From Heterocephalus glaber (taxonomy: Eukaryota > Chordata > Mammalia > Rodentia > Bathyergidae): 64,000 nucleotides of DNA. Shown piece after piece: positions 24,711 to 36,560 of this stretch. Every line of letters starts with the position of its first letter. Positions within the stretch are counted from its first letter, which is position 1. The stretch covers positions 12,870,740 to 12,934,739 of the forward strand of contig NW_004624734.1 of assembly GCF_000247695.1 (NCBI RefSeq), in the 5' to 3' direction. The notes below the pieces were generated by a model, which saw nothing but the letters and a program-made list of their open reading frames with translations, did no database searches and was not told where the DNA came from. Position numbers and translations under genes: made by a program.

Positions 24711-25367
24711 TATAATATATGCACAGAAGGCTTCAGAAATATCCAAATGGGTAGAGAGTGGATACAGTCAAAGATAAGAAAGTGAATCTGAAGTGTTAGG
24801 ACTGTCAAGCTGGGGTGATGAAGATTTAACTTGCAGGTTTGTCACCCTTAAGCTACAGCAATTCTGCAGAATGAACACAGAGCCTTGGCAGTATCCCATT
24901 CATCCCAGCTGCTTTGCAGGCTGACATCTGCAAGGTGACATGTTATTGACAGGTAACACGGAGACCTGCAAACACACCAATCCGAAAGCCACCCTGGGAA
25001 AGCCTGGTTAAATGATAACATGGTCTACATGCTCCATCCCCAGAATTGTGGACCAAAGCGCACTGTGCCTATGTCCAGAGGGAATTACATTTCCTGACAG
25101 TCAGGTAGGATACTTGGAGCATTGTATTACAGACCATCTTCGCCTCACATGCTGGTAACTTGTCACCATCAGGTGCCATTCAGCGCTGGTTTGATAGTAG
25201 AGAACTGGCTGACTTCTTTGCCCACATCCTTGTCTTGATAGCAAAATGAGAGGCAGCTAGATAGTGAGCCTGGTATCATTCATACATTGGTATGAAAGTA
25301 AGACACTGGTTTTTAGACCAGTATGTGTCTAATTGGAAATGTTCAATCAACACTAGCTTTTCTCCAC

Positions 25368-25547
25368 CCCTTTTTGTGCAGTATTGGGGATCAATCCATC
25401 CTAGCTCCATACCCAGAACTTCTATAAAATTTCTTACTTTGGAGACAGGTTCTCACTAAGTTGCCCAAGCTGGCCTTGAACCCGCAATCCTCCTCCCTCA
25501 GCCTCCCAAATAGCCAGGATTACAAGTGTGTGCCACCGTATTCAGCA
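25368..25547 (-). repeat. B1-dID SINE
   Basis: ID-like half with ATTGGGGATCAATCCATCC, then a B1 half with GGAGACAGGTTCTCACTAAG and AGGATTACAAGTGTGTGCCA. Confidence 0.88.
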
Positions 25548-25559
25548 ACACTGGTTGCC

Positions 25560-25567
25560 CTTCTCCT

Positions 25568-25598
<31 letters not shown>

Positions 25599-25692
25599 TT
25601 CCTTCTCCTCTTGCTCTTCTTCCTCCTCCGCCTCCTCCTCTTCTTCCTCTCTTTTCTCCTCCTCCTTCTATGCCTTCTTCTTCCTCTTCTGG
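25560..25692. repeat. Polypyrimidine (TCC/TTC)n tract
   Basis: About 130 bases of almost pure C/T on this strand, in mixed TCC and TTC units. Mirror-repeat polypurine tracts of this kind can form triplex DNA. The Ser- and Leu-rich open frames across it come from composition. Confidence 0.93.
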
Positions 25693-27317
25693 CTTTTGCT
25701 GGTTAGTGTAAGATTTCTACTTGCAGAATCCTGCATTCTTTACTCTGAACAAAGTCTGAGGATTCATCCCGTCTGCCTCACTGATTGCAGATGGAGACAG
25801 AGACTGTCGTTCTTGAAAAGGCCATTGCCTGCAGGCCATGCAATGTCCATGGATACCTGGGAAACAAAGGCAAGCCCTGGGGGACTTCCCTGGCCTGGTC
25901 CGAGTTCCAGATGAGCTTAACAGAAAAATCTTAAAAGTTATTTCTGTCCAGCGTACAGGGAGCCAAGTTTTAAGAAGATGAAGTGGAGAATATTCTTTCT
26001 GGAGTCGAAAGAACTTTGGAGAAAAGCCATGTCCCCACTTCACTAGCCAGTGAAGATGCTGAGGTCCCACAGCCTGTCTGAGGGCTCCGAGTTCTAGGCA
26101 GACTTCCGGCAGGTTGGGTCAGGCTCTGGGGATTGTTGAAGGGTGCTGGTCGAAACTGCAGGAAAGAGCAAGTAGGTTAGAACAGAGCCCACCAGGGAAC
26201 TGCAGCAGGTGGGAGCGGAAGCAGGCAACTGTCTTGGCACAGGGATCCCTTTGCTGCCAGTCCCCTAGCTCCGAGATGCAGGAGTGGGAGTGACAAGAGC
26301 TGCCAGGTGACTCCACTGCCCAGCCCAGGTCCCACCTGACTGCCCCTGGAGAGTGGGGCAGGGAGTAGGCACCAGGGGATCTTGCTGTCTGGGGAGCGCG
26401 GTCAGAGCTTAGGAACAAGGAGCATGGCCAGTGTGGCCAGTGTCACAGGTGCCCTGCGGGGTCTTCCTCCAGCAGACCACAGACGCCGTCCCTGTCCCCC
26501 ACAGTCCAGTCCCCTTAGCTCCAGCAATCTGACTTTTAGGCAAAATGGGTTGCTTTAATCTGACCGTCAGGTTAACCGGGTTTCCTGCTCTCCCATGAAC
26601 TCATGTTCCCAAGAATCTCCACTGTGGCCCAGGCTGTCAGACCCCACAGTGACTGGGCCGAACTGTGTGTGTTGGGGTTGTGGACCTGGCAAACTCCTCA
26701 GCCACCGCTCTAAAGGAGAATGCAAAATGTCCTATAAGTTGGCCTCCTGCCCCCACAAACGTGGTGATCTCAAATGTCACCTTGGCATTTCCTTCTCAAA
26801 CAAATTCTGTCTTGTTCCTATCTAGCAAACCAGAAACGCGGACTTCAGAACTTCTGTGTTTATTTCCCAACCCTCTGATTGACTTGGTGGTGACATGTGG
26901 AACTATTAAATTCCTTTCAAGGATAAATATGAACATGGGCTTTGAGATTTTTATCTGTTGAGTACTGGTGTTCATTTTGAGTCAAGGAAAAGAACTGGGA
27001 TTTACATATTTTGGGAAGTGTGTCTGTGTGTATATAGGAAAAGGCTATAAGAAAAAGAGTAGCTCATATTAATTGATTTGAAAGAGCCATATGGATTTTT
27101 TAAAAATCATAGATGATCCAGAAGATTAAGCAGATATTTTGATAATGCTGCAATCAGAGGCAAGGAGCAGGGTCTGATCAGTAAGGCAAGGGAGCCAATG
27201 TCCTAACAAAGGAGTGGGTTGCATTCAGACAAAGACTTGGCCTCTCCAAACATGAAAAGATTGCTATGCCCCAGTTCCTGTTCAGTTCTTGGGAAGCACA
27301 CAACAGAGACGCAGAAA

Positions 27318-27415
27318 TTGCTCCATTTGGCAGATTGAGAAATGAAGATACAGAAAAAACCTTAACAGTAACTTTGGGATAGCAGTAGGTTTTGAACCCA
27401 GGGTTTCTTATGTAG
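27318..27415 (-). repeat. MIR
   Basis: CAGATTGAGAAATGAAGATA followed by AACAGTAACTTTGGG and TTTTGAACCCAGGGTTTC, minus strand. Confidence 0.6.
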
Positions 27416-28050
27416 AGAATATAAATTGTTTTTCATCTTTTGGTGTTATGATTCCTCTGGGCAGTCACCGCTTAGCCTTGTGGGAGGAGAAGAGAGACAA
27501 GGTCAGGATGGGAGTAAATCTTGTGATCCTATCCTGTCATGAGAGTCTTAGGGTAGAGTCTGGTGGGGTACAAGAGAGAGAGTGTGTGGATGCTGCTGCT
27601 GGTCCCCCTGGCCGGGTAGAGGGTATAGACTTGGAGTTTTCAGGATCTGCATCTACTGAGCTTTATTCACATCTTCATAAATGACCTCCTTGACTTACAG
27701 GGGGTAACCAATTAGAACACTCTGATAGGCGTAGTCATTTGGAATTTATTCTGCCGACGTGATATTAGGAAGAACAACACTTTCTAAGAAACCAATATGA
27801 AAAGTGTGTTTTTGAAGTGAACAGCATATCTTTCCTGTGTGTGTGGATGAAAAAAAGACATCTAGAAACCACTCTGGACATTTACTTTTAACTGCAGATA
27901 TTTATAGACAAGTCAGGCAAAACAGACTTGGTGCCAGCGAGACACAGATTGGTGTGGGCCACTCTTTCTACAGAAAGATCTGTTTTTTTGTGCTGAGCCA
28001 GAGGGAACCTGCCTGGGCTCCTGGGGCGCGGGGGTGTTTCCTCGGAGACT

Positions 28051-28054
28051 ACAT

Positions 28055-28086
<32 letters not shown>
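28051..28086. repeat. (CA)n(TA)n microsatellite
   Basis: About 7 CA units passing into about 10 AT units, then the T run of the minus-strand ID at 28087. Confidence 0.95.
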
Positions 28087-28171
28087 TTTTTTTTTTGGTA
28101 TCAGGGATCAAACTTGGGACCTTGTGCTTGTGAAGCAGGGTGTGGCACCACTGAGCTAAATCCCTGGCCCA
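28087..28171 (-). repeat. ID SINE, young
   Basis: GGTATCAGGGATCAAACTTG to CCACTGAGCTAAATCCCTGG, minus strand. Confidence 0.92.
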
Positions 28172-28570
28172 GTAGACTGTATAGTTGGATGGCAGGGAGC
28201 TGGTAATTCTCCTTGTGGCAATATTAAGTACTATGCAGTATTCTCCAAGAGGATGTCAGCGGAAGGCAAGGGGAAGTTCAGAAAGACACTTTATGCTGCC
28301 CAGGGTTGCTAGATATTAGAATGAAGTTTAAGTCCAGCCTTCGGTTCTTCCTTATAACACTGACTAAAAGATTCTTCAGTTTCTTTCTTAACTCACATAC
28401 TCATCTCTATGGAGAAAATGGTAGATTTTTCACTCTCCTACATCCCTAGTGAAGGAGATAAACGAGGATTACCTTTCAGGAGAACAATTTGGCATCAGGT
28501 ATGCAAGACCTTGCAATATGTATAGGTGGTGTCCTTGGATTTCCACTGATGCATTCAGAGAACTTACTAA

Positions 28571-28657
28571 TTTTTTTTTTTTTTTAAACTGGTGATTGAA
28601 CTCGGGACTTTGCGCTTGTGAGGCAGGCAGTGGAACCACTGAGCTAAATTCCTGGCC
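28571..28657 (-). repeat. ID SINE, young
   Basis: CTGGTGATTGAACTCGGGAC to GAGCTAAATTCCTGGCC with a T run on the left. There is no duplication directly beside the T run; a matching 21-base repeat lies 46 bases further left (28504-28524 against 28658-28678). Confidence 0.92.
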
Positions 28658-29544
28658 CAAGACTTTGCAATATATATACTCACTGACCCAGAAACTTCTC
28701 CTTTAGAAATTTATTATAAGGAAATAAGGACCTACTTATAGCATATGATACCATGCAATTATTCATTCACTCTGCAATTGCTGACTGAGTGCCTGCTATT
28801 CGGTGGGAAGTATATGCACAGTAGACTCCAAGGCCAATATGGCCTCAGCCCTCCCAGAGCTCACAATTTCATTGTGGAAGCAGATCTCCTACAATGTGAA
28901 GTGGAACAAAACAGGTCATGAAATGTCCCTGCAGTATAATACTATGAGACTGCTCTGTTATATGCATAGGGAAACCCTGATGTTTGGCATTGTTAGCAGA
29001 GATGCAAATGCTTTGAGTAAAAGATTATGGTTCCTCCTCCCTTTTACTTTTCTGCAGTTTCCAAGTTTTCCACAGGGACCATTACGATTTTGTAACTTTT
29101 TAAAAAGTGACTTTCTGGAAAGAGAAGAAGCCACAGAACCCAGGTTCTAGACCCAACTCGGCAAGGAGGCCTTGAATGGGCCGGGACAACCCTGATCCCC
29201 TCTGAACCTGGTGGGGACCCTTTGAGCTCCAGCTCAGCACTCTGAGATCTCAAGCTCTTGCCTCTTCTGAGGACCATGGGGATTCTGCAGCTGGGCTACC
29301 CTGCCAAAGCCCCAGCCCCTGGGGGCTTTTGGTCTCCGGGGCGCTGGTCCTCCAGGAGTCTGGTGATGAACTCAATGGAAAAATGAGTTTCTGCATTAGG
29401 ATTCAATAATTAAATTAAAGAAGTACCTCTTACCCAGCAAATAAAAACCAGTTGATTGGTTTGCCCAGACCCACCAAACCTCAATGCACCCCAAGAAGAT
29501 GGAACAGGGCAGCACCATCCACTGAGCCTAACACAGGGCACTTG

Positions 29545-29735
29545 TGTAGACAAGCATTCTGCAAGCCTTTTTCTGGTTGCAGCTTATGGCACTTCTTGAA
29601 GTAGGGGCTCATCATCCCCACTGTTCAGGTGGGGTCAGGTAACCCATGGAGGTCCCGTGGCAGGAGAGGCTGGGATTCAAACTCCAGGCTCTCTACTCTG
29701 AAGCAGGATTTTTAACTGCCGCTCTGTGCTGCCTC
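29545..29735 (-). repeat. MIR
   Basis: GGGGCTCATCATCCCCACTG, GGCTGGGATTCAAACTCCAG and the terminal TTTTTAACTGCCGCTCTGTG fit a nearly full-length minus-strand MIR. Confidence 0.7.
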
Positions 29736-30294
29736 CCACTCTAAGAAGCGACTCTTTGATGACCTCAAAACCTGATGGCAAAAGCCAGAGGAGCGTGTGA
29801 GGGGCGGAACCCATGCACCTGATGAATGCAGTCTTTGGGTGGGTACAATCTTATTTCTGATGAAACCTGGTCATTCAGAGAAAGCTGGTCTGGCCTGGCT
29901 GCCTTCCTGGGAGGTTAAAAGGGATGAAACTGGATTTTGACAGAGCGGGAGAGACAGAGATGGAAGGAGGAATGACCACCCTGGTGCTCACTATAAGGAC
30001 CTTTTCTCCTGCTTGTCATTGGAAATCAAAGGCCAACGCCTACACTTTGTATTCCTTTACCTCCCAAAAGAGCAATGACTTACACTAAGACCTGACCTTT
30101 CTTATCTTTTTGTCCTGAAATATTTTCCTTACTGGGCTCTAGTTTTGCTTATTTGTCAGATAATAACAGATAGTTAGGACATATAAGATAGGAAACAGAT
30201 AGGAAAATTTAAAAGAATGTCTTGATATGACAGATACTATTTCCTGCATTTCAAGTTCAATCCCTCTGAATTTCAGTTTCTTCTGATTCTTCTT

Positions 30295-30655
30295 ATATAG
30301 TATGGCCAAATTAATCTTTCTAAAATACCATTTCATGTTGCCATCGCTTACCTTCCTTAGAATATTCCATGGCTCCTCAGTGCCTTGGATAAAATCCAAA
30401 CTTGTGGGTTTGGACTTCAGATTCCTCCATGATCTGGCTTCAACTTTACCTTTCCAACCATTTTCTCTGTTATTCTCTGGAGAAAACTTTTGCTTAGATA
30501 AATCAGTCTATTCCATGGTTCTCTGAATATACTTGACCTTCCTCACCCTAAGAATTTGTTTTCGCTCCTTCCAATAAAGAACCAAGTAGTATATTCTCCC
30601 ATCCCTTGTCCTTTTTTTTTAAAGTTCTACCTATCCTTCCAAGCAATTTCATATT
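30295..30655 (+). mobile_element. L2 LINE 3' fragment
   Basis: GATAAAATCCAAACTTGTGG followed by the TTCCTCCATGATCTGGCTTC segment matches the L2 ORF2 end region, plus strand; diverged and non-coding. Confidence 0.7.
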
Positions 30656-30725
30656 TCTCCTTCCTTCCTTCCTTCTTTCCTTCCTTCCTTCCTTCTTTCT
30701 TTTCATCCTTTCTTTTTTTCTTTCT
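30656..30725. repeat. (TTCC)n/(TTTC)n polypyrimidine tract
   Basis: CCTT and CTTT units next to the 3' side of a minus-strand ID, again tail-associated. Confidence 0.92.
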
Positions 30726-30727
30726 TT

Positions 30728-30812
30728 ACTTTTCCAAACGCTGGGGATGAAACCCAGGGCCCCATGCATATTAGGTAAGTGCTTTGCCACTGAGCTATAA
30801 CCCCAGTCTTCT
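30728..30812 (-). repeat. ID SINE, older subfamily
   Basis: GCTGGGGATGAAACCCAGGG to GCCACTGAGCTATAACCCCA, minus strand. Confidence 0.87.
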
Positions 30813-31344
30813 TTCCCTTTTTTAAAAAAAACAAAACAAAACAAACAAAAAACTACCTGAAACATTCCTAGAATATCGTAGCCTGTGGTGATGATGTCAT
30901 TTTGCTCATCACACACTGTCTTCAGTGGTCTCCATGTCTTGTGGGGCTGTGCTCAGCTAAGTACATGCATGTTACAGGGGCTCAGGGTGCACCAAGTGAA
31001 AACAATAATCACTGAGTAGCTGGCTAAAAAGAAGCCTTTCCTGCCTCAGTGGTAAAATACTGCTCTACCAAGAAATACCCTCTCATCCTCAGAAAAACAA
31101 TAGCCACTACTTCCTGTTGCATGTTCTGGGGTATTAGCTAATTATTTGTCATGCAGTTGCCACTCATGACTAATCCTATACTGTGAATGAAGTGGCCGCA
31201 GAGATGGAAATACTTGAATGACCTCATGAAACTGAGCCATTGGTAGGAACAGCTCTGGGCCCCAAGCTTCCTTCTGCTACTACAATCCTCTCCTTCAGTG
31301 CAAAGGTGGGCAAGGCCTTTCTTTATAAACTCTCTCCCCTTTTA

Positions 31345-31552
31345 AAGGGACAGCTAGTAGGTGTTTTAGGCTGTGTGAATTGTCTGGTCTCTGCTGTGAA
31401 TACTCAACTCTGTCACCGTGGTTCAAAAGCAGCCCTGGATAGTATATATGTGAATAGGTATGGCTGTGTTCCAATAAAGCTTTATTGACAAAAACAGGGA
31501 ATGAGCTGATTTGGCCCCAAGACTGGACCTTGGTGACCTCCTGCTTTAGAGG
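31345..31552 (+). mobile_element. Ancient DNA-transposon-like repeat
   Basis: GGCTGTGTTCCAATAAAGCT, then TTTATTGACAAAAACAGGGA and TGATTTGGCCCCAAGACTGG match a common mammalian repeat of probable hAT origin. I do not name the subfamily. Confidence 0.55.
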
Positions 31553-32547
31553 ACTCCCTCTTCTCTGCTCCTGATATTGGGTAGGCCAGAAGAAAGGAAG
31601 ACTTAAATTACGTAAGAAAGCCATTTTCAGTTTGAACACAAGGCAGGGCCTACACTTGAGTATAGGCTAATGTGTAAGTTATGTCCATGGCTGGGAAAGA
31701 CTGGCTGAAGTTATGGATCTTTAAGTAAGCCACTGTGTACCTGAACAAGTACCAGATAGCCAGGCATCCCATGAATGTGGACCTGGTCACAAAAGAGACA
31801 TGTTGGGGAGACTGGGAGGAGAATTCAGGCCACGTGAGCCACTGACCTAACCAGCCTGGGTGAGTTTTCTGCTTTGCTTCCTTGCGTAGCCAGAATGTTC
31901 CATTCTGTCCCAAGTCCACACCTCCAACCTGCAGTCTCTCCCATTTCTCCCATCTGAATGTGGACCACAAGAAAAATCACAGTTATGACCATTGGGTTTC
32001 CACAAACTCCTTGGTCACTCATACTCATAGTGGTGCGATGAGTGGTTTTTGTTGGGCTGCAGTGCGACCCCTATTCCCCCAGGGGACACTGCATCTTAGG
32101 AAGTATGGCAAGGGATGACAGACACTGTGCCTTGAGAGGAGGTCAGTTGACAATAAGTGTCAGACTGACTGCCAGTGTGTTCACTGAGTCCTGTGTCGCT
32201 CATAAGGAAGACGCATTCTCCAAGTGTCCTACACACTGAGCTGGAATTTGCAACCTTTGTCATTAAGGCTGTGCAAGTTTATTCCAGTTCTGTTATGAGA
32301 GTGTTGTTTGTCCTTCCTTTGAGGGGCGCATGGCCAAGAACAGAAAAGTTTTTCAGTGGTCTTCAGGGACTTGTTGAAAATATTGGGAAATTCTGATTAA
32401 TTCCAGGGAAGAATTCCAGATTTCTTCAGAGCTTAAACTATAAAGAAAGCAAAGAAGGAAGAGTTTAATTATTCTGGGAAAATGAAGTGGTTTTAGGTGA
32501 ATGAATTAGGACGGGAACCAGAGACACACAAAAAAAGAGCAAACAGT

Positions 32548-32722
32548 ATTTTTTTTCTCAGTATTGGAGATCGAATTGTTTTTAGCACTCAGCTATATCC
32601 CCCAGGCCTTTTAATTTTGAGACAAGTTCTCACTAAGCTGCCCAGACTGGCCTGGAACTAGATACCCTTCTCCCTCAACTTCCCTAGCAGCTGGGATTAT
32701 AGGCATGTCCTCTCTACAGTAT
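32548..32722 (-). repeat. B1-dID SINE
   Basis: Short ID-like half (GTATTGGAGATCGAATTG, CAGCTATATCCCCCAGGCC) joined to a B1 half (TTTTGAGACAAGTTCTCACT, CTGGGATTATAGGCATG). Confidence 0.85.
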
Positions 32723-32771
32723 ATTCTAGGCATGTTCCAGTGCACCCAGGGCAAATGATTCTTTATTAGCT

Positions 32772-32842
32772 TTTTTCTCCCGTTTTTGTCAGACCCAGGG
32801 TCTCATTCACACTAATCAAGTGCTCTACACCCTCAATCCCCT
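32772..32842 (-). repeat. ID-like SINE, degraded
   Basis: AGACCCAGGGTCTCATTCAC and AAGTGCTCTACACCCTCAAT resemble a decayed minus-strand ID. Confidence 0.5.
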
Positions 32843-33552
32843 TTGTCAGGACTTAACTCTTGTTCTAATTCCTTGTAGTTTTGACATAATAGTAGTAATC
32901 ACTTCTATAGCATTTACCTGTGGAGTACATCCCTGCAGGTCTAGGAACTTGAAGTGTATCAATGTATTTAATACTTGGCAAGATGTCTGAAGCCTGCTGG
33001 CCACTTAGTGAGCTCCAAGGCCAGGAGCATTTCCTGGGGGTCCTCATGGCCAACCGCCAGTGGTGGGTGCAGTGAAGGAAACCCTCATGTGGAACTAACT
33101 GACAAGCACTGACTTTGGCCCCACACAGCAGTCCATTCCTCAAAGATATACCTGTTACCTGAGCTCAGGGACAGATGCGGCAAGTCAGAAGCCTGTGTAC
33201 GTATTAATTTATAGTGAGACATTAACGGGAAGTGGCTCGGTGATCATGGTAGCTGGGAGAGAAGGTGAGATAATTTGAATGTTGAGTGGTATAGGAAAAG
33301 CCAGCTGGTCTCAGCTCCTAGTCACTAGACATCATGGTTGCTGAGACCCCTCCACCCCAATCTAGAGGCCGAGGTTAAACTACCAATGTGCTGAGGTGAT
33401 GAGGGGAGCGCTTACATCTGTGAAATGCACAAGGACTCGCCAGCATTCCGAGCCCCGCCCACTTCCGCCCTCTTCCATTTCTGGAGGATTCTTTATTTCC
33501 TTAGATATGTTACCACCACCCACCCTGTGGCCCAGCAAAGGGATTCATTCAG

Positions 33553-33553
<1 letters not shown>

Positions 33554-33597
<44 letters not shown>

Positions 33598-33642
33598 CTC
33601 CTCCTCCTCTCCTCTCCTCTTCTCTCTCTCTCTCTCTCTCTC
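33554..33642. repeat. (TC)n / (CTC)n polypyrimidine tract
   Basis: About 19 TC units, a CTC/CCTCT middle, then about 11 TC units. Confidence 0.97.
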
Positions 33643-34437
33643 AAACTTTGCATATCTGTACCCCATCTGGACCCTACAGGCTGACCCTGTACAAGGGTGG
33701 TCCTTCCTGCCAAGCAGGTAAGGTGCAGGTGAGGTGTCTCAGCCTGAGCCAAGACCTCCAGTGTGTTCAAAGCACCTGCAATTACCAGTGATGCTAATTT
33801 AGCAGCAAAGTCAGAGGCCAGGCATTCAGTGGTACGTGAACCCTTGGTTCAGCTAAGAGCCCCAAGAAGGTAAAATCACAAACGTCTTTTGCTCTTATTG
33901 TTTTAAACATAAAATCAGTGGTACAAAATGATCAGGTCCAGTTGTCTGTGGTGAGGATACATGGATCAGGGCTCAGGCAGCTGGAGAGGTGGGCCTTACA
34001 CTAGGAAGGGTGAACTGAATCAGTAGAAAGTTCTCCCAAGGCCAGGCATTATGCAGATGTGACTGTTATTCTGAACCAAGGCCCAGAGGGTTAAGGGCCA
34101 CAGGAATGGAAAAGTGTGAAGGGCTCTGGGGAGAGCAGGCCTCACGCTGGGGTGAAACCCAGGGAGGAGCTGTGCTGAGGAGAAAGGGAAGCCAGGGCCT
34201 CTCCAGGCTCAGACATTCAACACAGGCCTCCCCTTTCTGTGTGCACTCCAGGGCCCTGCGTCTGGGCACCCACAGCCTGTCTTGTGGCTGCCTTATCAGC
34301 TCCATCTTAGCCTGTCACCCCTACCCCCTCGGAAGCTGTAGCGGTGGCCGGATTCCACTGCTGTCCAGAGACAGGGGTTGAACCCTCAGCTTTCCAGTGA
34401 GCTCCATGGGCTTGAGATTTTCCTTCAAATCCCCCCT

Positions 34438-34518
34438 TGTATGGGGGGTTGCTGGGGTTGGAACCCAGGCCTCCTGCCTCCTAGGCAAGTGCTCTGGCAC
34501 AGAGGGACTCCCCAGCCC
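34438..34518 (-). repeat. ID SINE, older, degraded
   Basis: GCTGGGGTTGGAACCCAGGC to AGGGACTCCCCAGCCCC, minus strand. Confidence 0.65.
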
Positions 34519-34843
34519 CTTCCCAAGCCTTTGAATGCTCTGGGGAGGTCAGAGAAGGGGCGGGCAGGCTGAGAGGTAAAACTGATGTGGCAGGGTCACA
34601 TCCTGGCTCAGAGCTGCAGAGTCAGACTGCTGGGTTGGCCACAGCTCTGCTCCGATGGAGACCTAGGTCCCTCCTCTGCAAACTGTCCCTGCCTCACAGA
34701 GCTGTGGGCAGAGCAGGAGGAGACAGCTCCAGTAGGCTACGAGGGGTGGATGCAGGCTTTGTACGGCCAGCCTGCCGCCTGTTGAGTTTGAGGAGAGCCT
34801 CTTTAAGTATACAATATAAAATTATAAATACAAAGCAAGATAA

Positions 34844-34928
34844 GGCTGGGGATGTGACTCAGGCGAAGAGTGTTCGCCTAGCATGTGTGAGGACCTGGGC
34901 TCCATCCCCATCACTGGAAAAAAAAAAT
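34844..34928 (+). repeat. ID SINE, older subfamily
   Basis: GGCTGGGGATGTGACTCAGG, TTCGCCTAGCATGTGTGAGG, a diverged box B and an A tail. Confidence 0.87.
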
Positions 34929-35018
34929 GACAAACTGGTTCCTCAGCCTTCAATCTCAAAATAACCCGCTACCAAAAAAATGAGTGTAAGAGTGAGCATT
35001 TAAACTGAACATGGTGAA

Positions 35019-35165
35019 GCCGGGCAGGGTGGTGCACACCTATAGTCCCAGGACTCTGGAAAGCTGAGGCAGGAGGATTGCAAGTTTAAGCCCAGTCTGG
35101 GCAATTTAGAAACTTAGGGAGACCCTGTCTCCAAAAAACCCCACAAAAAACAAAACAAATAAATT
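35019..35165 (+). repeat. B1 SINE (B1-dID left-half type)
   Basis: GAAGCCGGGCAGGGTGGTGC, AGGATTGCAAGTTTAAGCCC and GGGAGACCCTGTCTCC, then an A/C-rich tail. Confidence 0.9.
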
Positions 35166-36404
35166 GAGACAAAACAACCCCAAACAATAATAACAAAAAC
35201 ATGAGCATTTATTCATTTGTTTCAAATGATTAAAGAAAACACAAAAAACTATATTTTAAAAACTGACAATCAAAATATCAGAGTCCAGAATAACATAATA
35301 CCCTTACTAATCAGCTATTTGACATATCTCTACATTGCTTTTCTCCTACATTTCTTATGCTGTGTGCACTTTTATCGTTTCCTCATATGATAACAATTTT
35401 AGGATGCACTTTCTGCAGGGAGAATAGCAAGATAATTTGCTCAATGCCTTAGCATGGTTGGTTGGGATTTAATTTTTCATATAGAAAAAAGTGTTAGGCT
35501 TCACAACTGGTTATTGCCAATGCCATGTAAGTTTTGAACTCTATTGTCAAATTTTGGAAAATTTCTTCTGTGTTTCATTTACATAGAAGCTATAGGATTT
35601 GTGGCCTCTTAAGTTTTCCCGTTTAGTGGTTTATCTTAAATATAGAAGATGGACATTCAACCCAGAAGGGACTGTAGGGGTTTTGAGCCTTAAACTTCAG
35701 TGTTCCATGTTAAATCTTCCTGTGAATACTCCATGGATATTTATTAGATTACATTTTACTAATACATTTGTGGAAAGTTATCCTTAGAATAATAATATAA
35801 TAAATTTATAAAAGAATATGTTCTTATGCACACCAAATGTAATCTTAGTTATATTCATGCAACAGTCATTCAAAGTCATTATTTGACTGTCTCCTTTTAT
35901 CAACCTACCTCATATTGACCACTGCATTCTGTGACATAAAGCAGATAACATGCTTAGCTGTCTGTCACATAATAACTATTCGGTAACATTGCCATTATGA
36001 TTATGATCATTTCTCCCTGAGCACCTGATCTTGGCCTGGGAACTTGGGGATATAAAGTTGAGATACTGTCTCTTTGACTGCCTGTAGAAATGGGCCCAGC
36101 TTCGAGATAAGCTCTAAGACCACTGTGGGAGTTATGTTTTGCCTCAGGTTTTAACACAGAGCTGACCTGCCCCATTAACTGTGGATTCCCGACAGTTAAT
36201 CCCCATTCATGAATTTTCCATTCATCACGAAGAATCTATTAACATGGCCATACTTTACACATTAAGCCATCCTTTAGAAGTGCTCAGTGATAACATATAA
36301 TTTGGTACAGTACTTTTCTCCTAAATCTTTTTACTCTTATCAAGTCCAGCCACTAAACTTGTCAAAATAGTTTTTTTCCTCTGTATTTTGTGACATTAAA
36401 AGCT

Positions 36405-36560
36405 TGCCCAGGTATAGTGGTGCATACCTGTAATCCCAGCACTCAGGAGGCTGAGGCAGTAGGACTGCTGCAGGTTTGAGGCCAGCCTGACCTACATAGT
36501 GAGTTCAAGATCAACCAGAACTACACGATGAGGTGCTGTCTTAAAAAAAAAACACCCAAA
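36405..36560 (+). repeat. B1 SINE
   Basis: GCCCAGGTATAGTGGTGCAT, TAATCCCAGCACTCAGGAGG, TTTGAGGCCAGCCTGACCTA and an A tail. Confidence 0.93.

Larger units (their letters stand above)
19883..25367. other. Non-coding block with LTR, L1 and SINEs
   Basis: Unique sequence at 19883-20930, 22041-22645, 22731-22986 and 24725-25367 shows nothing I can name. A 157-codon frame at 22133-22606 has no family resemblance. The remainder is the repeats listed separately and the 610-base gap. Confidence 0.6.
25693..30295. other. Non-coding block
   Basis: Mostly unique sequence: 25693-27317, 27416-28050, 28172-28503, 28680-29544 and 29736-30295. No coding exon is recognised. An ancient L2/MIR-age fragment may lie near 28765-28870. 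Other repeats are listed separately. Confidence 0.55.
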
